DNA of 64,000 bases from an uncultured Ruminococcus sp. (GTDB lineage: Bacteria > Bacillota > Clostridia > Oscillospirales > Acutalibacteraceae): the NCBI GenBank assembly GCA_902792105.1, contig CADAYK010000006.1:26007-90006 (forward strand). Direction: 5' to 3'. Shown here piece after piece: positions 7,812 through 16,888 of this stretch. Under the pieces are notes generated by a model. The model ran no database searches, was not told the origin of the DNA, and saw only the letters and a list, made by a program, of their open reading frames with translations. Position 1 is the stretch's first letter. Each line of letters opens with the position of its first letter. The position numbers and the translations under genes are program-made.

Positions 7812-8909
7812 TTACGTTTTTATTTCCGCCAGCGAGGCATTTTTATACGACTCGTCGTCGGTAACCTCACTGATCACCTTCAAAAAGTCAGGAAAGCTTA
7901 TTTTTCCGTCCTCGCTGCTAAGCTCAATTTCAACAATTGCCCTGTCGTTCCAAAACGGATAAACATCAATTTCATAATAACAGTTGTTGTAAGTAAGACA
8001 ATATCGGTTTTTGCGTATCTGACGCTTGGCAGTGTCGGCGTTCATAAGCAGAGTAAGGTATTCATCCTTAGAAAGGCGTTTCTCTGTTTCAACACGCTTT
8101 AAACCGCTTATTTTCCTTTTAATTGTTTTAGTATAGATGTAGTGACCGTTTTCACCGCGCTGGCGTACGCGGACTTCATCATTATTCGGCGAATTAAGAT
8201 AAGTTTGTATTATCTCAACGCGCTGACAGTTAGGAAGCGAATCAAGATATTTAATGTCAGGATATTCAATCAAAAACTTCCGCTCGATCTCAAAAGGCTC
8301 GGGCTCACCCAAAAACACGGAAATCTCGGTAATCAGACGCTTGATTTTAAATTCAAAATCCGTTTCATTGTCGATAACTCTAAAATGCGGATGCCCTGTC
8401 CATGCAGAGATCAGTTTATCGTCTAACTCAGCCGCCTGCGCCGCAGATTCGGTTCTGGCGGAATTATTGGCGGTTGTGTAAAACTCCTCCGCCCCCTTTG
8501 CCGCTGTAACAAGGTGAAAAACCGCATCGTAATTGTCACGCAGCTCAACCTCGTTGTAATTCAAATCCTTTAATACAGTGTTGAATTCCTCCGGCGTCAT
8601 ATACGCCTTACCGTCAAGCACTCCGCGGTCGCATACAATAAGTACTTTTTCGCAATCCATTGTAAGGGCAGCCTGCTCAAAGATTTTCTCTTTTTCTGTT
8701 TGCAGGCATATCTGACATCTTTGAAAGTCCGAATTTGTTTTGCACGTCCACGGCGCTACTCCTCCCGTGATGAGTTCTGTAGCTGTTTCGGGCACAAACA
8801 AAACGGTGTAGCCGATTTCGGTAAAATAACTTTGTATGCGGCTCATTGCAGTTGATTTTCCGGCGCACGGACCGCCGGTAATGACAATTTTTATTATTTC
8901 TTTTTTCAT
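7812..8909 (-). CDS. P-loop ATPase / CYTH domain fusion
   Basis: A 365-residue two-domain protein. The N-terminal part (about 1-190) is a P-loop NTPase with Walker A GGPCAGKST near residue 12 and a kinase-like layout; the C-terminal part (about 200-365) is a CYTH domain starting FEIERKFLIEY, which carries the defining ExExK motif. CYTH proteins act on triphosphate compounds such as thiamine triphosphate or inorganic triphosphate. The partner domain suggests nucleotide-dependent phosphotransfer. The exact substrate is unknown. The ATG at 8909 has GGAG upstream. It lies downstream of the dockerin pullulanase on the same strand. Confidence 0.85.
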   Translation of the reverse strand: MKKEIIKIVITGGPCAGKSTAMSRIQSYFTEIGYTVLFVPETATELITGGVAPWTCKTNSDFQRCQICLQTEKEKIFEQAALTMDCEKVLIVCDRGVLDGKAYMTPEEFNTVLKDLNYNEVELRDNYDAVFHLVTAAKGAEEFYTTANNSARTESAAQAAELDDKLISAWTGHPHFRVIDNETDFEFKIKRLITEISVFLGEPEPFEIERKFLIEYPDIKYLDSLPNCQRVEIIQTYLNSPNNDEVRVRQRGENGHYIYTKTIKRKISGLKRVETEKRLSKDEYLTLLMNADTAKRQIRKNRYCLTYNNCYYEIDVYPFWNDRAIVEIELSSEDGKISFPDFLKVISEVTDDESYKNASLAEIKT

Positions 8910-8938
8910 ACAAACTCCGTTAATTTAATATGCAGTTT

Positions 8939-8960
8939 GGGGAGGGCATAAGCCCTCCCC
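8939..8960. terminator. Strong GC hairpin after the pullulanase gene
   Basis: GGGGAGGGC pairs perfectly with GCCCTCCCC over an ATAA loop. Neither side has a proper T-run (AAACTGC on the minus side), so it may be a transcript-stabilising or partial-termination hairpin rather than a classic terminator. Confidence 0.5.
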
Positions 8961-8967
8961 CGTTTGA

Positions 8968-11900
8968 TCAATAAAGTGTTTTAGCTATAGGAGCGTTGGG
9001 ATTTACCTCGGGATTCTCGGTGTAGAAGGTAAGGTAATCGCCTGTATCAAGCTTGGAATCATCAATAGTGATCCACATCTCGTTTTCAACAAAGCCCTTA
9101 TAATCCTTTGTCTGTGTAGCCTTATTGTTAGAAACAATAACGTTGTATGAACCTGCGCCGCTGTAGGTAAAGTCATAATCATACCAACCTGTATCGGCAT
9201 TCAGTGTCGCGGTCTTTCCGGGCCATGTGCCGCCTGAATAGTTGCCCTTGTCCTTGCCTTCAAGGTCAGCGCCCCAAATCCAGAGCCACGGAGTCCATTC
9301 AGCGCTTGTATGCTTTAAGTGAAGCTTAACGTCAAGGCTGCCTGCTACATAATAGTAATTGATAACCAGCTTTGCGCCGTAGCGGAACTTACCCTCGGTA
9401 ATTTCGGGAAGCTTGGTTTTATCAAGAGTGTATCCCATTACCTTATACTCGCTTGTGGTGAAGTCGTCGCCGACTCTGCCGCTGAGTTCAACAGAAGGAG
9501 TAAGGTTCTTTCTTTCTCCGTTGGTGTCATAATAGTAATAGTTAACCTGAACAGTACCCTGTGCAACGCTGTAGCCTGAAATGTACTTCATAAGCATGGT
9601 AACGTCGCTGATATTAACACTGCCGTCGTAGTTGAAGTCAAAGTTTGATTTATCCTGATCAAGGATACCGGCCAAAATCTTCTGAAGAGCGGTAGCGTCT
9701 GAAATATTGGTTCTGCCGTCGCCGTTAACGTCGCCGTAATTTCTAATGCTTTCGGGAACATAGTTATCATATACATAAGTTACTTCGGCGGGAGTATTTG
9801 AGTATACGCCTGTTTCGCTGCCCTTAACGCTTTTAACAACATAAATATTCGGAACAGCCTCGGAAGGTGTAGTTTGATAACCTGAGCCTATGGCGCCCTT
9901 AAGTGTTACGGAATCAGCAAGCTTGTCGCCCTTTTCGTTTGTAAAGTTAACGGTAACTGTGCCTCTGCCGTCGTCAAGAGCAACCTTATCAAAGCTTTCC
10001 TTGTCAACCGCTACGATCGAGCTGTTGGCAGGAACCGTAAACTTTGAACCCTTTACGGTTTTGATCGCGTCAAGTCCGGCAATGTTCTCGTCGGCAATAA
10101 CTACCCATTCCGCAACCGAAGTGTCGCCGAGTGTGGAATTGATCTGGTTGGAACCGCCGTTGTGAATAACGGCAACCTTCTTCCATTCGCCCTCAACATC
10201 GTTGGTTACAACATAAGCGAACGAGTTGGCCATACCCGAAAGGTTCTTGCCGAAGAAATTGAACGCGCTTGCGTAATTGTTTGTGTCTGTATTGAACGGA
10301 GTAAAGTTCTTTTTGATCTTGATCATACCCTGATAGTAGGAAACAAGATCGCCGTAACCAACAAGATTCGACCAGTTGATCTTATTGATTTCGGGAGATG
10401 ATTTGTAAGAGTTGGTGTCGCCGAACTTTGTACGAGCCATCTCGTCACCGGCAAGATAGAAGGTTGCGCCCTGAGAGGTGTTCAAAACAGCGGAAGCCAT
10501 CTTGCTGAGTCGTACACCCTTTTCGTTGCGCTTGCCGTATTCGTCGCCTGTTGCCGAAGCTGTAAGCTGATCGTAAAGCGTAGCGTTGTCATGGCATGCC
10601 GCGTAGCTTACTACCTGAGCAGGTGAAAGCGCTTTCCAGCCGTTGTTAATAGTTGTGTTTGCAAGGAAGCCGCTGCCTACGTTCTTGGCGTTTTCTGCGT
10701 TGCCCGCAATAAAGCCTTTTTCCTTGATATCAAAAACGCTGCCCTTGATACCGTCGCGGATCTTGTCGTTGAAGAACGCAACTCTTTCGTTAAGCTTGGA
10801 AGCATTCTTCTGAATAGCCTGATAGAATGTAGCGCCTGTGCAGGTGGTTTTCTCGTAAGTAGAAGTGCCGCCTGTCCAGCCTTCGCCCCAAATGGTAAGA
10901 CGCGGATCCACCTTGTCCATTTCGTCGCGGATGAGATTCATGGTTTCGGTGTCGATAAGTCCCATAAGGTCAAAACGGAAGCCGTCAACATGATACTCGT
11001 TGATCCAGTACATACAAGAATCGATGATGTACTTTCTGGTCATCAAAAAGTCGGATGATACTTCGTTGCCGCAGCCTGAACCGTTAGAGAAGGTTCCGTC
11101 GCCTTTAACGCGGTGATAGTAGAAAGGAACCGACGCCTGGAAGCAGGAATCATCCTTGCCGCAGGAATAGGTGTGGTTGTAAACAACGTCCATAACAACC
11201 GAAATGCCTGCGTCATGGAGAGCCTTGATCATTCGCTTACACTCGTTGATCCTTACGTTGCCGTCGTAGGGATTTGAAGAATAAGAGCCCTCGGGAACAT
11301 TGTAGTTCTGAGGATCATAGCCCCAGTTAAACTGATCGTCGGAGCCTGCCTCGTTAATTGACTGGAAGTCATAGAACGGGTTGATCTGTACGGTTGTAAC
11401 TCCAAGCTGCTTTAAGTAATCAACACAGGTAGAAACATTGCCTTCATTGTTGAGGGTTGTACCTGTTTCGGTAAACGCGAGGTACTTACCGCGGTAAGTG
11501 TCGCTTATGCCGGAATTTTTGTCATAGGAGAAATCCTTAACATGGATTTCCCAAACCTGAGAGTCGGTCTGCTTGTCAAGAAGAACATGCTTGTCGTTGT
11601 CCCAGCCGCTCGGGTTGGTTTTAGACAAATCACAAACCATTGAACGTTTGCCGTTTACACCGGTCGCCACAGAATAAACATCCTGTGTTTCGGCTGTTTG
11701 GATCTCGCCGCCGTAGGGAGCTGCAGCGGTTACGGTATAGGTGTAATAAGTGTTGACGATGTTGCCCGGTACGGTCGCTGTCCAAACACCTGTCCATCTG
11801 TCGCCGTCCATCAGCTTTGTCATAGCGATTTTACCGAGGTTAGCGGCGCCCGGCTCCGAATCGGATCCGGTAGCGTAACGGTTAAGTGTTACTTCTGTAG

Positions 11901-12129
11901 CTGTCGGCGACCAGATTTTGAATACAGTTTTTTGCGGTGTGTAAACTGCTCCCAAATCATCGCCGTCATAGCCGTATGTTGCGTCCAGTGCGTGCGCTGC
12001 CTGCGCGTAGTTGTTTACCGCAGCAGCAGTACTGCCCGGAGCTGTTGCAGCAAAGCCCGATACAACGCTTGTGGAAGCAAGCATACATACGGCAAGTGCA
12101 GAAGCAAGTATTTTCTTTGTGCCTCTCAT
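8968..12129 (-). CDS. Secreted GH13 type I pullulanase with dockerin and starch-binding module
   Basis: A 1053-residue modular enzyme. In order: signal peptide (1-28), CBM48-like N-terminal sandwich (about 55-150), GH13 barrel (about 180-690) with the pullulanase signature FNWGYDP near 266, nucleophile in GFRFDLMG near 385, acid/base in WGEGW near 417 and the ACHDN motif. A MucBP-like repeat follows, then a type I dockerin (GDVNGDGRTNISDATALQK and FNYDGSVNISDVTMLMKY, about 800-858), a second MucBP-like repeat and a CBM26-like starch-binding module with a GTWPG core (about 935-1035). It should debranch pullulan, amylopectin or glycogen outside the cell while docked to a cohesin scaffold. The frame is intact. 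Confidence 0.93.
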   Translation of the reverse strand: MRGTKKILASALAVCMLASTSVVSGFAATAPGSTAAAVNNYAQAAHALDATYGYDGDDLGAVYTPQKTVFKIWSPTATEVTLNRYATGSDSEPGAANLGKIAMTKLMDGDRWTGVWTATVPGNIVNTYYTYTVTAAAPYGGEIQTAETQDVYSVATGVNGKRSMVCDLSKTNPSGWDNDKHVLLDKQTDSQVWEIHVKDFSYDKNSGISDTYRGKYLAFTETGTTLNNEGNVSTCVDYLKQLGVTTVQINPFYDFQSINEAGSDDQFNWGYDPQNYNVPEGSYSSNPYDGNVRINECKRMIKALHDAGISVVMDVVYNHTYSCGKDDSCFQASVPFYYHRVKGDGTFSNGSGCGNEVSSDFLMTRKYIIDSCMYWINEYHVDGFRFDLMGLIDTETMNLIRDEMDKVDPRLTIWGEGWTGGTSTYEKTTCTGATFYQAIQKNASKLNERVAFFNDKIRDGIKGSVFDIKEKGFIAGNAENAKNVGSGFLANTTINNGWKALSPAQVVSYAACHDNATLYDQLTASATGDEYGKRNEKGVRLSKMASAVLNTSQGATFYLAGDEMARTKFGDTNSYKSSPEINKINWSNLVGYGDLVSYYQGMIKIKKNFTPFNTDTNNYASAFNFFGKNLSGMANSFAYVVTNDVEGEWKKVAVIHNGGSNQINSTLGDTSVAEWVVIADENIAGLDAIKTVKGSKFTVPANSSIVAVDKESFDKVALDDGRGTVTVNFTNEKGDKLADSVTLKGAIGSGYQTTPSEAVPNIYVVKSVKGSETGVYSNTPAEVTYVYDNYVPESIRNYGDVNGDGRTNISDATALQKILAGILDQDKSNFDFNYDGSVNISDVTMLMKYISGYSVAQGTVQVNYYYYDTNGERKNLTPSVELSGRVGDDFTTSEYKVMGYTLDKTKLPEITEGKFRYGAKLVINYYYVAGSLDVKLHLKHTSAEWTPWLWIWGADLEGKDKGNYSGGTWPGKTATLNADTGWYDYDFTYSGAGSYNVIVSNNKATQTKDYKGFVENEMWITIDDSKLDTGDYLTFYTENPEVNPNAPIAKTLY

Positions 12130-12150
12130 AAATATCCTCCTTATATTTTT

Positions 12151-12173
12151 CCGCTGTATAATAGTTTCAGCGG
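12151..12173. promoter_or_regulatory. Inverted repeat over the pullulanase -10 region
   Basis: CCGCTG and CAGCGG flank 11 bases that contain TATTAT on the minus strand, directly upstream of the AAGGAGG ribosome site of the dockerin pullulanase. It could be an operator overlapping the -10 box or a 5' hairpin in the mRNA; a TTGGTA about 15 bp upstream is a weak -35. Confidence 0.4.
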
Positions 12174-12253
12174 TTTTTTACCAATGTTTTTGTTACCTGC
12201 CTTGCGCCGGTCAGAGCGGCAAAGCATGACATCATAAGTGACTTAATTTAGTA

Positions 12254-15106
12254 TCACTTGTAATCGGATTGTGACAAATTATCGCCTGTAACGTCCATTG
12301 ACGCTCTTAGCTTCTTTTTACGTCTTATGCGTGAATAAACAGCGGATACAATGCAAAGAGTAAGGATAGCACCCGCGCCGATATATACATAGATAACCAG
12401 GTCGGCAAATGGATCGGGCTGTGTCGAGTAACGGAAAAGTATGGTTTGCTCGCCTTTTTTAAAGGTTCCCACGGTGTTGTTCGGAACCTGAATGAGGTTC
12501 ATGTCCTCATACTCGTTCTGAACCGCGGTGTATTCCTCGCCCTGCTTGCCGGTGAGAGTTTTCTTGTCGAGTATTTTTCCCGTGTCCGCCATATATATCA
12601 GGTTGACGCGGCATTTGTCCGCATCCTTTTTGTCAGCCTTTTTATAATAATAATTAACCGTAATATCGTGGTCGGAAACCATTCCGGCTCCGTTTGAGGG
12701 AAGCTTGCCCATGTCAAGATTGTAGCCTTCAACCGAAGGTATCTCGGGAGTGAAATAATTTTTGCCCTCCCTGTTCTTAATTACATAACTGTCGGCGAGC
12801 TGCTTTTTTCCGCTCTCGTCTACGAAATTAATTGTAATTGTAGATTTTTTTCCGCTGTACTCCTCAACATAAACATCAACAAACTTGACCTCGGGGGAAT
12901 ATTCGCCCGTTAATGTTCCGTTTGATGATTTCATATCATAGTCAAGGCTTTGAACTATTTTGGAAACATCATAGCTTGCGCCAATGTCGTCGGTTACAAC
13001 CTGGGTTTTGATTTTTTCCTTGTTTTTGTCGTTGTAGTAATTGATAACCACAGCGCCCTCGTAATCCTCGATACCGGCGGATTCATAGCTTGATTTATCA
13101 ACAAGAACTGCGGCGGAATGAGCGGCAACCTTTACGCTTCCCGAGCAGGTGCCGAGGTTCCTCAGTCCGGCGGTATTTTCGTCGGCGATCTTGATCCATT
13201 CTCCGTTTACGGTAATGTTTTGCTCGCTGTCCGAGCCGTTAAAGATAACGGTGACCTTGTCCCACTTTTTGCTCTCGGTGTTAGGTACGGTGTAAGCGCA
13301 AACTCCCGACGGAAGATTATCAAGTGAAACAATATTGTTTGCGGTCATGGCGGTGGGATCGTTGAACGCGGCAAACGTCTCGCGGATTTTCATAAGGCCG
13401 CGGTAATACTGAACAAGATCGCTGTATTCGTCAAGGTTATTCCAGTCAAGCTGGTTTTCTTCACGGCTGGAAGCATAAGAGTTCTCGTCGCCGTCCTTGC
13501 TTCGCGCGAACTCCTCGCCGCCGAGAATAAACGGAATGCCCTGAGAGGTGAAAACAATTGCCGCAGACAGCTTGTTCATATTGACAAGCTTGTCGTTGCG
13601 TTTGCGGTATTCCTTATTGTCAAGCACCGAATCAACGAGCTTGTCATACAAAGCCTCGTTGTCGTGGCAGGAAGCGTAGTTAACACACTGTGTGGGAACG
13701 TTTGCCCAGTTGCCGACGCTCATTCCCAAAAAGCCGTTTTTGATACCCGAACGGCTCTTGCCGGTCTGGACAAATCCGGGCTCGTTTCCGAAAACACTGC
13801 CCTTGATCGCATCGCGGATCGTATCGTTGAACGCGCCTATGCGGTTGTCAAGCTGATTAAGATTATTCTGATTGGCAAGCAGAGTACCTTCGTCGCAGTT
13901 TGTTTCAAGGTTCCACGCCTCGCCGTACATCAAAATGCGCTTTCCGCTTCCGTCCGGATAAAGATGGTCAAGAGCACTGCGGATCTGGTTCATTGTGGTT
14001 ACGTCGTGAAGTCCCATAAGGTCAAAACGGAAGCCGTCAATATGATATTCCTTAGCCCAATAGGTTACGGAATCTATCATATATTTTCTGAACATCAAAT
14101 GCTCCGAAGCGGTATCGTTGCCGCAGCCCGAGCCGTCGGAAAATGTTCCGTCGTCGTTCATTCTGTAATAATAATTGGGGACAGTGTATTGGAACCAGGA
14201 ATCGGTTGAGTAGGTGTGGTTGTAAACAACGTCCATAATAACACCTATTCCCGCGCTGTGAAGCGCCTGGATCATCTGCTTGCATTCATTGATCCTAACG
14301 TTGCCGTCCTTGGGATTGGTCGAAAAACTGCCTTCGGGCACGTTGTAGTTAACAGGATCATAACCCCAGTTGTACTGCTTCATTATGTCCTTGCTTTCGT
14401 CAACCGAACCGAAATCATACATCGGCATGATCTGAACATATTTTACGCCGAGCTTCTTGAGGTAATCGACGCAGGTAGGCGTGCCTCCCTGGATACCGTC
14501 AACCGTTGTGTTTTTCTCGGTGAACGCTGTGAATTTGCCGCGGTTTTTCTGAGAAACGCCGCTTGACTGAGAAGAAGAAAAGTCTGCTACGGAAATTTCC
14601 CATACGCTGGCGTTCGTCTGCTGTGCAACATAAACATGGTTGTCGGCTTCCCAGTTTTCGGGATTGGTCTTGCTTAGATCTACTACCATGCTGCGCTTTC
14701 CGTTAACACCGCAGGCACGGGCATAAACGTCGCCCGTCTGTTTCACACTTTTTCCGTGGGTAACGGTGTAAGTGTAATATTTTCCGGCAAGATTTCCCGG
14801 AATTGTCGCCTCCCAAACACCTGTGGTTTTGTCGAGAGTCATCTTTTTGGTTTTAATTGATTTGCTGTCGGAACCGTCGTCGTAAATGTCCAGACTTACT
14901 TCATCCGCCTTGGGCGACCAGACCTTAAAGGTCGTGGAATCCTTTGAATACTCTGCGCCCAAATCATCCCCGTCATAAGCAAGCTTGTCAAGCTCGGCGG
15001 CATAAGCCTTGTAGTCAGCCGCGCCGACGACCTGCAAATCTGTTGATACTACACCTGTAAACATAGCTAATGTTAATACTCCTGTCAGAATTTTTTTTAA
15101 AAGCAA
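12254..15106 (-). CDS. Membrane-anchored extracellular GH13 pullulanase
   Basis: A 950-residue paralogue of the next gene downstream. It has a signal peptide, a CBM48-like domain, a GH13 barrel with YNWGYDPVNYNVPEGS, nucleophile in GFRFDLMGLHD near 358 and acid/base in MYGEAWN near 393, three MucBP-like beta modules (each ending VNYYY or similar), and a C-terminal membrane helix (VIYVYIGAGAILTLCIVSAV) with a basic stop-transfer RIRRKKK. There is no dockerin, so it is held at the cell surface by its own anchor. The start is placed at a TTG (15106) seven bases after AGGAGG; an in-frame ATG 24 bases upstream lacks a ribosome site. It should hydrolyse alpha-1,6 links in starch fragments. Confidence 0.91.
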   Translation of the reverse strand: MLLKKILTGVLTLAMFTGVVSTDLQVVGAADYKAYAAELDKLAYDGDDLGAEYSKDSTTFKVWSPKADEVSLDIYDDGSDSKSIKTKKMTLDKTTGVWEATIPGNLAGKYYTYTVTHGKSVKQTGDVYARACGVNGKRSMVVDLSKTNPENWEADNHVYVAQQTNASVWEISVADFSSSQSSGVSQKNRGKFTAFTEKNTTVDGIQGGTPTCVDYLKKLGVKYVQIMPMYDFGSVDESKDIMKQYNWGYDPVNYNVPEGSFSTNPKDGNVRINECKQMIQALHSAGIGVIMDVVYNHTYSTDSWFQYTVPNYYYRMNDDGTFSDGSGCGNDTASEHLMFRKYMIDSVTYWAKEYHIDGFRFDLMGLHDVTTMNQIRSALDHLYPDGSGKRILMYGEAWNLETNCDEGTLLANQNNLNQLDNRIGAFNDTIRDAIKGSVFGNEPGFVQTGKSRSGIKNGFLGMSVGNWANVPTQCVNYASCHDNEALYDKLVDSVLDNKEYRKRNDKLVNMNKLSAAIVFTSQGIPFILGGEEFARSKDGDENSYASSREENQLDWNNLDEYSDLVQYYRGLMKIRETFAAFNDPTAMTANNIVSLDNLPSGVCAYTVPNTESKKWDKVTVIFNGSDSEQNITVNGEWIKIADENTAGLRNLGTCSGSVKVAAHSAAVLVDKSSYESAGIEDYEGAVVINYYNDKNKEKIKTQVVTDDIGASYDVSKIVQSLDYDMKSSNGTLTGEYSPEVKFVDVYVEEYSGKKSTITINFVDESGKKQLADSYVIKNREGKNYFTPEIPSVEGYNLDMGKLPSNGAGMVSDHDITVNYYYKKADKKDADKCRVNLIYMADTGKILDKKTLTGKQGEEYTAVQNEYEDMNLIQVPNNTVGTFKKGEQTILFRYSTQPDPFADLVIYVYIGAGAILTLCIVSAVYSRIRRKKKLRASMDVTGDNLSQSDYK

Positions 15107-15347
15107 TATAATGCCTCCTGATAAGCACATTTATTATAATATTTTATCACAAAACAGTACATTATTTAATTCTAAAATAGAAATTACATTTTTCTCCTGC
15201 CTGTTTTCCTGTAGAAAATTCAAGCCATTTTTAGTGTATTTTGACGATAAAATAACATCTTCGATTTCCTCTGCCGTTCGTTTTAACAAAATTTGTTTAT
15301 ACAACACGGATAAACAGCGAAGCCCGGCAATTATATTTCTAATAAAG

Positions 15348-15382
15348 AAAAAACGGTGCTACCCGTAAACCGGATAACACCG
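15348..15382 (-). terminator. Terminator of the dnaG-rpoD-zincin operon
   Basis: CGGTGTTATCCGG and its partner ACGGGTAGCACCG form an interrupted stem on the minus strand followed by TTTTTTCTTT. The rest of the gap up to the upstream pullulanase gene (about 240 bp) is AT-rich with nothing recognisable. Confidence 0.75.
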
Positions 15383-15392
15383 CGTAAATTTA

Positions 15393-15755
15393 TTAACGTT
15401 CAAGATATTTACGGATCTGCTCCTTGTCCCAGTCTCCCAAATCGTCCACACCGGCAAGGTACTCGTTGTGGTGGCGTACCTCGTGGTGAAGTATTTTTAC
15501 AAGCTGATTATAGAGTCCTTCCCTTGTGCAGTTTCCGTAAATGCGCATAATTGAGCCGTAATAGAACACAATGGCGTTGCCGAGCGAATTGCGTATGTAT
15601 TCGCCCAGAATAAACAAGTCGTTATTTTTTGCCATAGGGTGAATTTTGGACTGCGGCAGCAGCGAAAGACCTCCGTTGAGGTCACGGTACAGCTCGTAAG
15701 GCATGCTGTCCGCGATTTCGTCGAGCATTTCGGCGACTTCTTCAAAAGTAAACAT
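15393..15755 (-). CDS. Zincin-like metallopeptidase family protein
   Basis: A 120-residue protein of the small 'metallopeptidase family' (Zincin_1, DUF1025 type). It has the zinc-binding motif HHEVRHHNEY (HExxHH type) near residues 98-106 and the conserved lead-in EEVAEMLDEIAD. Substrate and role are not established for the family. It follows rpoD by 17 bp on the same strand and ends at a terminator, so it is the last gene of the dnaG-rpoD operon. Frame and length are normal. Confidence 0.85.
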   Translation of the reverse strand: MFTFEEVAEMLDEIADSMPYELYRDLNGGLSLLPQSKIHPMAKNNDLFILGEYIRNSLGNAIVFYYGSIMRIYGNCTREGLYNQLVKILHHEVRHHNEYLAGVDDLGDWDKEQIRKYLER

Positions 15756-15772
15756 AATTCAAATAAAGAAAA

Positions 15773-16867
15773 TTAATAATCAAGATAATCCTTGAGTTTT
15801 CTGCTTCTTGACGGGTGGCGGAGCTTTCTGAGCGCCTTTGCTTCGATCTGGCGGATACGCTCACGTGTAACGTTGAACTCCTTGCCTACTTCCTCGAGGG
15901 TTCTGCTTCTGCCGTCCTCAAGACCGAAGCGGAGCTTAAGCACCTTTGCTTCCCTCGGGGTTAGGGTTGACAGCACATCGGAAAGCTGTTCGCGGAGCAT
16001 TGTGTGCGAAGCAGCGTCGGCAGGTGCCGGAGCGTCATTATCGGGAATGAAGTCTCCGAGGTGGCTGTCCTCCTCCTCGCCTATCGGTGTTTCAAGAGAA
16101 ACAGGCTCTTGGGCAACGCGCATTATCTCGCGAACCTTGTCAACCGGCATATCGATTTCTTCGGCGATCTCATCGGGCGAAGGCTCGTGACCGTTTTGGT
16201 GAAGAAGCTGGCTTTGAACCTTTTTGACCTTGTTGATGGTTTCAACCATATGAACTGGAATTCTGATCGTGCGTGCCTGGTCGGCGATAGCTCTTGTAAT
16301 AGCCTGGCGGATCCACCATGTGGCGTAGGTTGAAAACTTAAAGCCCTTGGTGTAGTCAAACTTTTCCACAGCCTTGATAAGTCCGAGGTTGCCTTCCTGG
16401 ATCAAATCCAAAAACTGCATTCCTCTGCCGAGGTAACGCTTTGCTATGCTTACCACAAGTCTGAGGTTTGCCTCGCTCAGGCGCTGCTTGGCGGTTACGT
16501 CGCCGTCGGATATCCTGATTGCCAGCTCGACCTCTTCCTCGCTTGTAAGCAGAGGAACACGTCCTATTTCCTTGAGGTAAACCTTGACCGGATCGTCGAT
16601 CGTCATGCTTTGTTCAGATGTTGTAGTCGTGCCGTCCTCGTCCTTGTGCTCAACAATGCCGAGCTCAATATCGTCAATCTTGATATCCTCAAGGTCTTCG
16701 ACGATCTCAATACCCTGCGATTCGATCGTGTCATACAGTTTTTCGAGCTTTTCCGGATCTATGTCAAGCTCTCCTATAGCGTCAAGAATATCCTGGTTTG
16801 TAAGCTGTCCCTTTTGTTTTCCAAGCTCAACCAGTTCTCTTACTATAGATTTCTTTTCCTGCGGCAT
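15773..16867 (-). CDS. rpoD: RNA polymerase primary sigma factor SigA
   Basis: A 364-residue primary sigma factor. Region 1.1 is at the N-terminus. Region 1.2 is [20 protein letters not shown], region 2 includes [20 protein letters not shown] and [16 protein letters not shown], region 3 is HMVETINKV onward, and region 4 ends [20 protein letters not shown]. It recruits core polymerase to housekeeping promoters, consistent with the TTGACA-N17-TATAAT sites seen across the window. It is downstream of dnaG with a 21-bp gap, the classic macromolecular-synthesis order. Confidence 0.98.
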   Translation of the reverse strand: MPQEKKSIVRELVELGKQKGQLTNQDILDAIGELDIDPEKLEKLYDTIESQGIEIVEDLEDIKIDDIELGIVEHKDEDGTTTTSEQSMTIDDPVKVYLKEIGRVPLLTSEEEVELAIRISDGDVTAKQRLSEANLRLVVSIAKRYLGRGMQFLDLIQEGNLGLIKAVEKFDYTKGFKFSTYATWWIRQAITRAIADQARTIRIPVHMVETINKVKKVQSQLLHQNGHEPSPDEIAEEIDMPVDKVREIMRVAQEPVSLETPIGEEEDSHLGDFIPDNDAPAPADAASHTMLREQLSDVLSTLTPREAKVLKLRFGLEDGRSRTLEEVGKEFNVTRERIRQIEAKALRKLRHPSRSRKLKDYLDY

Positions 16868-16888
16868 ACTATCCTTCCTTTCAGGCGA

